Of a stretch of DNA of 6,415 nt, positions 1-5,851 are shown one piece after another. The translations under genes were made by a program, and so were the position numbers. The stretch spans positions 1-6,415 of the forward strand of contig JALHTD010000352.1 of the NCBI GenBank assembly GCA_022865555.1, read 5' to 3'. Positions within the stretch are counted from its first letter, which is position 1. Each line of letters opens with the position of its first letter. Below the pieces are notes generated by a model. That model worked only from the letters and a program-made list of their open reading frames with translations. It was not told the DNA's origin and did no database searches. This stretch comes from Thermoanaerobaculaceae bacterium. Lineage in GTDB: Bacteria; Acidobacteriota; Thermoanaerobaculia; Thermoanaerobaculales; Thermoanaerobaculaceae.

Positions 1-1810
1 CCCAGACCCGGCCGCCGTGGGCGTCGGCGAGCGTGCGCGCGATCGACAGGCCCAGGCCCATGCCGTTGCTCTTGGTGGTGAAGAACGCATCGAACAACTT
101 CGGCAGGTTTTCTGGCGCGATGCCGTGACCCCGGTCACGCACGGCGACGTCGACGCCGCCTGCAACGCTCTCCACGGACACGACGACGGTGCGCCGCTCC
201 TCGGGCAGGCCGGCAACCGCGTCCATGGCGTTGAGGACCAGATTGATGAGCACCTGCTGGATTTGGATCCGATCACCGACCACTGCGATCGGCCCAGTCG
301 CGGGCCGTATCGCGAGGGTCAGCTCCCTTCGCCGTGCCTCGGCCCCCAACATCGACTCGATCTCGCGAACGGCCTGGGTGAGCTCGAAGGGCTTGCGTTC
401 GACCTCGTGCTTGGCGAGCATGGCCCGCAGGCGGCTGATCACCTCGCTGGCCCGCACGCCGTCGCGGCGGATGTCGGCGAGGATGCGGCGCACCTCGTCG
501 CGCCGGTCGGTGCCGGACTCGAGGATCAGGTCGGCGGCATCGGCGTTGCTCAGGATGGCGCCGAGCGGCTGGTTTATCTCGTGCGCGATCGAACCGGTCA
601 GCTCACCGGCGACCGCCAGTCGCGACACATGCGCGAGTTCGAGGCGTCTGGTCTTCTCGGCCGACTCGGCGACCCGGCGGCGGCGATACTCGATAAAGAG
701 CCAGGAGATCAACCCGGCTTGGAGCACGATCACCGCGGTGCCGATGAGCACCTCGTTGGGGTGCGTTTCGAACAGCGTCGGTGGCTTGAAATGCACGACG
801 GCGTCGCGCGGGATGGCGGACTCGTCGATGCCCCAACGGCGCAGCTGTCGCCAGTCTACGTTCAGGGTCTGCGGCGTGACCTCTGGCAGATGCAGCGCGC
901 CGGGTTCGGCCCCGGCGAGCAGCTCGCTCACGATCAGTCCGGCCTGGCGCCCCACGGCCTCGAAGCTCGGCATATAGCCCCCGACGATTCCCGTTCCGAT
1001 GTGGGAGCTGAACGCGCCGTACACGGGCGCGCCGGACGCCGCAGCCATGGCCCTGACGCTTTGCTGGGGCACGAGGTCATAGCCGTCGCCGTCCTGGAAC
1101 ATGCCGGGCGTGAACACCACCGCGTCGCCCCTGAGCTCACCCAGGCGCCGCAGCACCGCATGCATCGGCAGTGCGGCGAGGAACTCCGTTGTTGCGCGGT
1201 CCTTGAAGGCGGAAACGTCTTTCCGCAGCTGCGCCTCAAACCTTCGGTCCGGTTCGGCTGCGCCGGTCACGATCACCAGACGTCGCGCCCGCGGATGCCA
1301 GCGCAGGGCCAGGTCGATGGTCGGCGAAAAGCCGTAGTCGACGGGGACTCCAACCACGTCGGAGGGGAGCGGCGCGAGCGAGCGCAGCAACAACCGGTCG
1401 ATGCCGGTGTGGACCACCGGCACCTGCGGAAAGAGCTCTGCACGATGGCGCAGCAGGAAGGTCAGCGCTTCCCCGCTCACCGCGACGATCACGCGGGGCG
1501 GCCGAGACGCGTATTTCTCGCGAAGGTACGCCGTGACGATGCGGTCGAAAGCCGGTCCGCCGACGCGGGGCGCGGCGAGGCTCTCGTAGAACAGCATGGC
1601 CGGCCGATCCATGCGAGCCCGCACGGTCTCGTGGAGCCCGCGATCGCCCTCGACGATGGCCGGAAGGAGCCGTTCGTTGGAATAGAGCACGAGGACGTTG
1701 TTGGTCGCCGGCGTCGCGGTGGCAGGCGGGCCGACCAAGATACCGAGGGTCGCAACGGCCGCGGCCGCCAACGATCGCCCGGCCGAGCGGGTGGATCGCC
1801 GGAAGCTCAC
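1..1810 (-). CDS. Sensor histidine kinase with N-terminal ABC-type substrate-binding domain (C-terminus off the window)
   Basis: Inner-membrane sensor kinase, about 603 residues visible and open at the left edge. Numbered from a GTG at 1810: a signal-like hydrophobic stretch at residues 12-28; a periplasmic region at about 38-345 that resembles ABC_sub_bind proteins (PF04392, TrpX-like), beginning NVLVLYSNERLLPA; one membrane helix at about 353-374 followed by YRRRR; a FixL-like HisKA domain with AHEINQPL, where H410 is the likely phosphorylated histidine; then HATPase_c with the N box NLVLNAMDAV (N527), G1 box DRGHGI (D559), F box FDAFFTTK and G2 box GMGLGL (584-589). All catalytic boxes are intact, so it should be active. 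The binding domain is expected to sense a small periplasmic ligand, which I cannot name. The start is uncertain: the frame is closed upstream by TAG at 1885-1883, there is no ATG, and GTG at 1810, 1840 or 1852 are alternatives. I chose 1810 because it gives a compact signal sequence. The partner regulator is not intact in the window. Confidence 0.9.
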   Translation of the reverse strand, partial: MSFRRSTRSAGRSLAAAAVATLGILVGPPATATPATNNVLVLYSNERLLPAIVEGDRGLHETVRARMDRPAMLFYESLAAPRVGGPAFDRIVTAYLREKYASRPPRVIVAVSGEALTFLLRHRAELFPQVPVVHTGIDRLLLRSLAPLPSDVVGVPVDYGFSPTIDLALRWHPRARRLVIVTGAAEPDRRFEAQLRKDVSAFKDRATTEFLAALPMHAVLRRLGELRGDAVVFTPGMFQDGDGYDLVPQQSVRAMAAASGAPVYGAFSSHIGTGIVGGYMPSFEAVGRQAGLIVSELLAGAEPGALHLPEVTPQTLNVDWRQLRRWGIDESAIPRDAVVHFKPPTLFETHPNEVLIGTAVIVLQAGLISWLFIEYRRRRVAESAEKTRRLELAHVSRLAVAGELTGSIAHEINQPLGAILSNADAADLILESGTDRRDEVRRILADIRRDGVRASEVISRLRAMLAKHEVERKPFELTQAVREIESMLGAEARRRELTLAIRPATGPIAVVGDRIQIQQVLINLVLNAMDAVAGLPEERRTVVVSVESVAGGVDVAVRDRGHGIAPENLPKLFDAFFTTKSNGMGLGLSIARTLADAHGGRVW

Positions 1811-1907
1811 ACCAACGGCGCGGGAAGGGTGGGCCGACACCCCCTCCGCCACGAGCAGTGGGCCAAGGGCAGACAGGTGAACCTAATCCTCCGGACAGCT
1901 CGAAGGC

Positions 1908-1936
1908 AGCATCGATCGGCCCGGACGCCATGTCAA
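1908..1936 (-). promoter_or_regulatory. Candidate sigma-70-type promoter for the histidine kinase
   Basis: Read on the minus strand, a perfect TTGACA (1936-1931) is followed after 17 bases by GATGCT (1913-1908), which matches TATAAT at only 3 of 6 positions. A GGAGG sequence lies just downstream at 1892-1888. The consensus -35 box and ideal spacing favour a promoter; the weak -10 and the absence of a start codon at normal distance from GGAGG argue for caution. Confidence 0.35.
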
Positions 1937-2026
1937 GCGCCAGCAGCCAGCGGGCATATCTCAACCAAATCGCGGTTTTCGTGCGTTCCTGTGGTCGCGA
2001 ATAGGGCCGGACGAATCCCCTCGACT

Positions 2027-2041
2027 CCGCGAGCCTCGCGG
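2027..2041. promoter_or_regulatory. Perfect 7-1-7 palindrome, candidate operator
   Basis: CCGCGAG-C-CTCGCGG is a perfect inverted repeat with a single central base. It is flanked at a distance by GGGCCG (2004-2009) and CGGCCC (2044-2049), also mutually inverted. It sits in the divergent control region, where a dimeric regulator could bind. Some such palindromes arise by chance in GC-rich DNA. Confidence 0.3.
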
Positions 2042-2085
2042 TGGCGGCCCGAACCGCACCACGATTGCCCCTTCGGGAATGCCGG

Positions 2086-2117
2086 GTTGCCCCATTGCCC
2101 GATTGCGCGGTTGTCGT
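2086..2117. repeat. Four tandem degenerate 8-bp repeats
   Basis: Consecutive octamers GTTGCCCC, ATTGCCCG, ATTGCGCG and GTTGTCGT share the core [A/G]TTG at an exact 8-base period. A further GATTGCCC lies just upstream at 2063-2070 and an inverted copy GGGCAATC at 2152-2159. This could be an iterated protein-binding site or a simple-sequence tract; no function is shown. Confidence 0.45.
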
Positions 2118-2163
2118 GCCGGCATGACCATCTGAACCGTGATATCCGGCTGGGCAATCGGGC
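2097..2163. repeat. 10-bp perfect inverted repeat
   Basis: GCCCGATTGC (2097-2106) is matched exactly by its reverse complement GCAATCGGGC (2154-2163), with 47 bases between. The left arm overlaps the tandem octamers. The arms may be two opposed copies of one binding site upstream of the receiver stub and the barrel gene. Confidence 0.4.
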
Positions 2164-2179
2164 TGACGTCATAGACGTC
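2164..2179. promoter_or_regulatory. Paired GACGTC palindromes
   Basis: TGACGTCA (2164-2171) is an 8-bp perfect palindrome, and a second GACGTC follows at 2174-2179, 9 bases out of register with the first. It ends 14 bases before the ATG at 2194. It may be an operator close to the start of translation; no regulator is assigned. Confidence 0.25.
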
Positions 2180-2193
2180 GGCCGGGATGTGCA

Positions 2194-2295
2194 ATGGCGA
2201 TCTCAGGCCCGAAAGTGCTCGTCGTCGAGGATGACCAGGGCATGCGTGAGGCGGAGGTCTCGTCGGCTCCGAGACCGCACCGCGAGGAGGGGTGA
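2194..2295 (+). pseudogene. Truncated response-regulator receiver domain (33-residue stub)
   Basis: The frame starts ATG and reads MAISGPKVLVVEDDQGMREA, the first beta strand and acidic pair (ED-D) of a CheY-like receiver domain followed by the start of helix 1. The next residues no longer resemble a receiver, and a TGA closes the frame after 33 codons. The phosphorylated aspartate and the conserved Thr/Ser and Lys are absent, so it cannot act as a phosphoacceptor. The last base of its stop codon is the first base of the next ATG, so if translated it could couple ribosomes into the barrel gene. A full receiver is about 115-120 residues, so a deletion is the simplest explanation. A leader-peptide role is an alternative. 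The resemblance rests on about 14 residues. Confidence 0.6.
2284..2292 (+). promoter_or_regulatory. Ribosome binding site of the barrel gene
   Basis: The purine run GAGGAGGGG lies immediately before TGATG. It supports ATG at 2295 as the start. The same GTG-ATG cluster offers a GTG one codon earlier at 2292, but that start would overlap the ribosome binding site. Confidence 0.55.
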
Positions 2296-3536
2296 TGCGA
2301 GGGGCAAGACTGGTGGCTGTTCAGGTTGCGACTGCACTCGTGGCGGCTGCGACGCTCGCACAGACGGTGCCGCCCGCGACTCCCACCGCGACGCCGACCC
2401 CCGTGCCTTCCGAGGCGGCTCCCCCGACGGTGCGCGTCGTCGCACCGGCGCCAGAGGGGGTCCAGCGACTCTCGGAGTCCATGCCGATCGACCCGGGCAT
2501 GCTGGTTCAGGCGGCCCCGGCCGACAAAGGGAAGGGCAAAGAGGGCAAGGCCGAGTTGGTAGTCGCACCGATCCCGATGTTGGACCCGGCCTGCGGTTAC
2601 GGCCTTGGGTTGAGTGCCGTGTACACGTTCCCGAAGAAGAAGACGGAACACCCCCCGCCGCCGACGACCCTGAGCGGTGGGGGCTTCTACACGAGCAACG
2701 GGACCTGGGGGGTGGGCGCCGGGGCCCAGTTCTACCTCAAGGAGGATCGGTACCGCTTCGCCCTCGGGGGTAGCTTCGGACGCTTCAACTACGACCTGGC
2801 ATTCTCAGGCTCCGGCTCCGAGGGCGTCCCGATCTCGCAGGACTACCAGCTGGCAGTCGCACAGTTCATGATCGGCCTGGGCAAGCGCTGGTACGCCGGC
2901 GTGCGTGTTTCCTACGCGGGCAGCAAGGTGAGCTTCCGGGAGGTCGAGAAGGAGATTCCCCCGATCCTGCAGGATCTCTTCGACTCGAAGCTCGTCGAGA
3001 TCGGCCTGAGGCTCGAGCGCGACAGCCGCGACAGCACCTTCTACCCGACGACCGGATCGCGCCTCGACTTCATCGTGAATCACGACGACCCCTCGTACGG
3101 CAGCGACTTCACGTTCACCAGGTCGTGGCTGACGTACGCCAAGTTCATCAAGCTCAGCGAGCCAGTGGTCCTGGCACTTGACTTCGGGGGATGCTACGCG
3201 ACCGAAGGTGGGCCGTTTTACGGTCAATGCCTGTTCGGGGCCAAGAACCTCCTGCAGGGCTACACCATGGGCCTGTACGTCGACCGCTGGATCCTGGCGA
3301 CCCAGGCGGAGGCACGCTGGCGGTTCGCCAACCGGTGGATCGGCACCGCATTCGTCGGCGTGGGCGAGATCCAGCCGGTCCTGCCACGCTCGGCCGAGGC
3401 CGACTCGCTCCCGGCCGCCGGTGTCGCCGTTCACTGGATCGCGGCGACGGAGAACCTGATCACCGTGCGGCTTCAGTACGCGGTCGGCGAAGCCGGCGTG
3501 AACGCCTGGTACGTCGCGATCGGCCAGTCGTTCTGA
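2295..3536 (+). CDS. BamA/TamA-like outer-membrane beta-barrel protein lacking POTRA domains
   Basis: A 413-residue exported protein. Residues 1-22 form a signal peptide (MRGAR, then a hydrophobic core, cleavage near TLA-QT). A Pro/Thr/Ala-rich linker and a Lys/Gly-rich patch (PADKGKGKEGK) lead to a barrel of about 320 residues. The barrel opens with the APIP...GYGLGLSAVY signature, carries RDSRDSTFYPTTGSR (starting near residue 242), typical of the Omp85 surface-antigen fold (PF01103), and ends in a terminal Phe (AIGQSF) like a Bam recognition signal. There are no POTRA repeats, unlike BamA (about 800 residues) or TamA. The place of the conserved loop-6 RGY/RGF motif reads LQGY (Q321), so the usual arginine is missing. 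Cys300 and Cys312 could form an extracellular disulfide. Its role is unknown; without POTRA domains, general barrel assembly is unlikely. It overlaps the receiver stub by one base and converges with the DUF2490 gene. Confidence 0.88.
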   Translation: MRGARLVAVQVATALVAAATLAQTVPPATPTATPTPVPSEAAPPTVRVVAPAPEGVQRLSESMPIDPGMLVQAAPADKGKGKEGKAELVVAPIPMLDPACGYGLGLSAVYTFPKKKTEHPPPPTTLSGGGFYTSNGTWGVGAGAQFYLKEDRYRFALGGSFGRFNYDLAFSGSGSEGVPISQDYQLAVAQFMIGLGKRWYAGVRVSYAGSKVSFREVEKEIPPILQDLFDSKLVEIGLRLERDSRDSTFYPTTGSRLDFIVNHDDPSYGSDFTFTRSWLTYAKFIKLSEPVVLALDFGGCYATEGGPFYGQCLFGAKNLLQGYTMGLYVDRWILATQAEARWRFANRWIGTAFVGVGEIQPVLPRSAEADSLPAAGVAVHWIAATENLITVRLQYAVGEAGVNAWYVAIGQSF

Positions 3537-3647
3537 GCCCGGACACCTGGGGCGATCTGCCCGCTCCGAGACGATCCCGACTCGCGCGCACAGTTCGGCC
3601 TGCGCGGGCCTCCACGGTTCGTCTGCGTCCATGCTGCCTCCGTCGCC

Positions 3648-3797
3648 TCAAGGATGGTCGGCGTCCGCAAACTCTGGAGGTATGTTGTCTGAGAGGAACT
3701 TGTCGCCGGGCAGCGCCGCCACAACAGCCTGTTCCCGAGAAAGCGGGCCAAGATGCTCGAGGATAGCGCGGGCGATCTCAGTAGTACCACTTGGCCA
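3648..3797 (-). pseudogene. Protein-like reading frame without a start, unidentified
   Basis: On the minus strand, in a different frame from the DUF2490 gene and overlapping its last codons, an open frame runs from just after a TAG at 3800-3798 to TGA at 3650-3648. From 3779 it reads EIARAILEHLGPLSREQAVV and then AALPGDKFLSDNIPPEFAD, with balanced amino-acid use unlike the Arg/Pro-rich chance frames nearby. It has no ATG, and the only GTG lies deep inside. It may be the C-terminal remnant of a lost gene, or a small protein started from a rare codon at the DUF2490 stop. I do not recognise the family, and a chance frame is not excluded. Confidence 0.35.
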
Positions 3798-4503
3798 CTA
3801 CCCCGAAGGCGTTCAGGCTTGACGCGCTCGGGAGATGGTCTGTCTGTCGAGCCAGGTAGACCTCGTACCGGAAGTGCTCGTTCACCGTGACTTCGGAGCC
3901 CGCCTGGTAGAGAGTTCGTGCCCAGCCGTCGTAGCGTGTGTCGTAGAACCACTCGATGTTGAAGTAGGGAACGACCGTGTGATCCAGCACGGTGAACTCG
4001 CGTGTGGCCTCGAGCCGGAAGCGGTAGCGAGCCGAGTAGTCACCGCCGATCCAGCGGAAGTCCACCCGCTCCCGGCCCTCCAGCCAGATCTCCGCGGGCA
4101 ATCTGAACTTGTGCCAGAACGAGATGATCCCCCGGTCCTCCGGAGCGGATCTGGTGCCTTGCGTCTCCCTGAAGACATGGTCGTACCCGATTCGTAGCCA
4201 TAAATACCTGCCTCGCTGCCAGTCCTCTGCCTGGCGATGGCGCGGCCTGATCGGCTTGAGGGAAATGTCGAGGTAGGCGGCCAGGTCCAGCGACTTTGTT
4301 TCGTTGTCCCCCGCCGCGTAGGGCGCGTCCAGGTAGATCCGTGTTACCGGGCTGAGTTGCACGAACCCGCTCGCCTCGGGCCAGAACTCCCAGGGATCGC
4401 CGGCATACGCGGTGCCGCTGAGGGCCGAGCAGGCGCACAGAACCGCGGACAGGCTCCTCGTCAGGCGGGCGGCAAGACGCAGGATCGCCGACGGCCGGGC
4501 CAA
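3778..4503 (-). CDS. DUF2490 family outer-membrane protein
   Basis: A 241-residue exported protein if translation starts at the TTG at 4503. Residues 1-34 form a signal peptide (basic N-terminus, hydrophobic SLSAVLCACSAL core, cleavage after TAYA). The mature part begins GDPWEFWPEASGF, and the rest alternates polar and hydrophobic residues with many aromatics and Arg, as in DUF2490 (PF10677) barrels; examples are RYLWLRIGYDHVFRE, IISFWHKFRLPAEIW and PYFNIEWFYDTRYD. It ends in WYY, an aromatic C-terminus typical of outer-membrane barrels. Length is usual for the family, whose function is uncharacterised. The frame stays open a long way upstream (to about 5154), but that extension looks non-coding and would bury the signal peptide. 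No ATG or GTG lies near the signal peptide; TTG at 4503 has GGAG three bases upstream. The family call is firm, the start is not. Confidence 0.82.
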   Translation of the reverse strand: MARPSAILRLAARLTRSLSAVLCACSALSGTAYAGDPWEFWPEASGFVQLSPVTRIYLDAPYAAGDNETKSLDLAAYLDISLKPIRPRHRQAEDWQRGRYLWLRIGYDHVFRETQGTRSAPEDRGIISFWHKFRLPAEIWLEGRERVDFRWIGGDYSARYRFRLEATREFTVLDHTVVPYFNIEWFYDTRYDGWARTLYQAGSEVTVNEHFRYEVYLARQTDHLPSASSLNAFGVVAKWYY

Positions 4504-4565
4504 AATCTCCGGGTGGCGACGGGCGGAGTCACCCCGAGCGGCGGGAGCGATGGCGTCTCGTATGT

Positions 4566-4597
4566 CCGAAACGGCCGAAGCACGCGGGCCGTTTCGG
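4566..4597. promoter_or_regulatory. 11-bp perfect inverted repeat upstream of the DUF2490 gene
   Basis: CCGAAACGGCC (4566-4576) and GGCCGTTTCGG (4587-4597) are exact reverse complements separated by 10 bases. It lies about 60 bases before the proposed TTG start. No T-run follows on either strand, so a standard intrinsic terminator is unlikely. A regulator operator or a hairpin in the 5' leader is more plausible. Confidence 0.5.
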
Positions 4598-5044
4598 TCC
4601 GCGACCGGACGACTCGATGATGGGATCTCTCCAGGCGGGGCTGGCCGGACGCCTTCTCCCGCTCTCCGGAGGATAGTCGGGATGAACGTGGATTCCTCCT
4701 CCGCCCCTGAGTACCCCAGCCTCGAGCCGAGTCCGATAAGGAGCCCCATGTCAGCTTGGCCGGACCCGCCCAACCCCCTTTGTTCGGCACGCATCACCGG
4801 ACCGGCGGTAATGGCGCTCTCTTGAAGGCGAAGCCCGCCTGCCTGGATGAACTTGATTTCGGCGCGCCGCCCCGATTTCGGTTTCAAACTCGCGGCACCA
4901 ACCGATTGTACATTGCAGGCAAACGCGCAGGCACGCCTGGTGTTCTGCGGTGTCATGTTTGCCGGAAACTGCCGCGTTCGTCCCGATTCTCGCGATCGTG
5001 TTTTCGGACCAAGCACCGCAACGAGGAATTCGATCCCACGGATA

Positions 5045-5188
5045 TGCGACATCCGCGCGGAACTCGACGGCCGGCTGGCCGAGCTCAACGCCGCCGGCAA
5101 GCTCCAGGAGGCGCAGCGGCTGTCGCAGCGCACGCTCTCCAACCTCGACCACATCGACGCCCGGGCGATCGCCTACGCCGCGCGCTCC
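5045..5188 (+). pseudogene. UvrB-like gene fragment
   Basis: The frame reads RAELDGRLAELNAAGKLQEA followed by QRLSQRTLSNLDHID. This closely matches the UvrB segment with the pattern ELxxRLAEL..GKLLEAQRLxQRT.YDLEML, just before the conserved GIENYSR motif of excinuclease ABC subunit B. GIENYSR does not follow. Instead comes ARAIAYAARSTPS, which loosely resembles the much later UvrB segment GRAILYADRITPSM. No helicase motifs are present, so it cannot be a working UvrB (about 670 residues). It lies inside a longer open frame (ATG at 4847 to a stop ending at 5572) whose other parts are not UvrB-like. It is a relic, possibly with an internal deletion; the match to the second segment is weak. Confidence 0.5.
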
Positions 5189-5353
5189 ACGCCGAGCCGC
5201 GGCACCAGAGCACCCACCGCGCCTGTTGACGCCAAGGGTCTCCTTGGCCGCTTCCTCATGCACATCCCGGACCGCCGCCGACTGTGCACGCGCCAAGAGA
5301 CGCCGACGCGCGAGCCAGTAATTCCCCGCCGCCGTCGCAGAATCGTCTCGGAT

Positions 5354-5509
5354 TTACCGTTGAAACCGCGGTGCGATCAACTCGTAGAGATCTTCTTGCC
5401 GGCGGCCGAAGCCCAACGGCACCAGTTTGCCGTAGCCGGCGAACGAGCCATCATGTTTACTGACCGTCGCCTCACACCCCCCGGCCCCGGGTGGTCTCGG
5501 CGGTGCTTC
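5354..5509 (-). pseudogene. Unidentified C-terminal protein fragment
   Basis: On the minus strand a frame opened after TGA at 5512-5510 reads CEATVSKHDGSFAGYGKLVP then LGFGRRQEDLYELIAPRFQR, ending at TAA (5356-5354). Its composition is protein-like, but there is no ATG or GTG in frame. The same frame continues beyond the TAA without another early stop (NYWLARRRLLARAQ, then VHEEAAKETLG), so the TAA could be an inactivating mutation in a longer ancestral gene. I do not recognise a family. A chance frame remains possible. Confidence 0.3.
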
Positions 5510-5586
5510 TCAAGCGCAGTTGTGGTGTTACCGAGCACAAGGTGGCGCGCGCACCAGCGCTTGTTAAGTTGAGACAGAGACGCAAG

Positions 5587-5636
5587 CCGGCATCGCGGGC
5601 CGCCGGCGGGCGTGGCGTGTCCACCCGGGATGCCGG
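5587..5636. repeat. GC-rich nested inverted repeat
   Basis: CCGGCATC (5587-5594) pairs with GATGCCGG (5629-5636). Between them are the palindrome CCGCCGGCGG and the opposed GGGCGTGG and CCACCC. It could fold into a branched hairpin. REP-like or mobile-element-end origins are possible but unsupported. Confidence 0.25.
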
Positions 5637-5838
5637 TGGTGGGCTCGACGCAGCGCCGTGAGACCGACCGCCGCCACCCTCAACGCGCTTCCCTAAGCGC
5701 TCATCGCGGCGTTGCCGTTCGCGCTGCTGTGGTGGCTCGAACGTGGCCTGCCTCTGTTGGACCAAAGTCCAGTAGACGGGTGCCAGATGCCGGTCTAAGC
5801 TTCACGGGTGCATTCAAACTTGGCACCGGGGATGTCGG

Positions 5839-5843
5839 GGAGG
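5839..5843 (+). promoter_or_regulatory. Ribosome binding site of the lipoprotein gene
   Basis: GGAGG within GGGGAGGT, 8 bases before ATG at 5852. It decides the start over the upstream in-frame start at 5612, which would put the lipoprotein signal in the middle of the protein. Confidence 0.75.
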
Positions 5844-5851
5844 TCGGTACG

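Larger units (their letters stand above)
1811..2193. other. Divergent intergenic control region
   Basis: About 380 bases separate the leftward kinase from the rightward receiver stub and barrel gene. I see no convincing gene here. The stretch is rich in short repeats and palindromes, listed separately, and contains a TTGACA box facing the kinase. A divergent promoter region with operator sites is the natural reading, but no regulator can be named from the sequence. Confidence 0.6.
4504..5851. other. Gene-poor stretch with decayed fragments
   Basis: About 1.35 kb between the DUF2490 gene and the lipoprotein gene. Long open frames exist on both strands, but their translations are Arg/Pro/Ser-rich and lack recognisable domains, as expected of GC-rich DNA with few stops. 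Within it I could pick out a UvrB-like piece, an unidentified C-terminal piece, a membrane-like piece and two inverted repeats. For 4600-5040 specifically I see nothing I can name. Confidence 0.55.

Noticed and set aside
1236..1964. A 242-codon minus-strand frame overlapping the kinase
   Set aside because: It is a different frame from the kinase, which has continuous domain matches. The product is Arg/Pro-rich and unrecognisable.
2106..2122. Sigma-54-like GG-N10-GC on the minus strand (GGCAC...GC)
   Set aside because: Only the invariant pairs and part of the -24 box match, and it lies about 300 bases from the kinase start.
17..2773. A 918-codon open frame on the plus strand
   Set aside because: It is antisense to the histidine kinase, crosses the intergenic region and enters the barrel gene in the wrong frame. 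Its product is rich in His, Arg and Gly without domains; it reflects the lack of stops opposite GC-rich coding DNA.
3537..3777. Intrinsic terminator between the two convergent barrel genes
   Set aside because: Only a 4-bp GGGC/GCCC hairpin near 3551-3563 was found, with no T-run; I could not support a terminator.
4504..5154. N-terminal extension of the DUF2490 frame to an ATG at 5154 or 4749
   Set aside because: The extension has no recognisable domain and would place a good signal peptide in the middle of the protein. A GGAGGAGGA run near 4700 on the minus strand has no usual start codon after it.
5829..5847. TTGGCAC near the lipoprotein gene as a sigma-54 -24 box
   Set aside because: The -12 element at the required spacing reads ATGTC and lacks the essential GC; the box also sits too close to the start codon.
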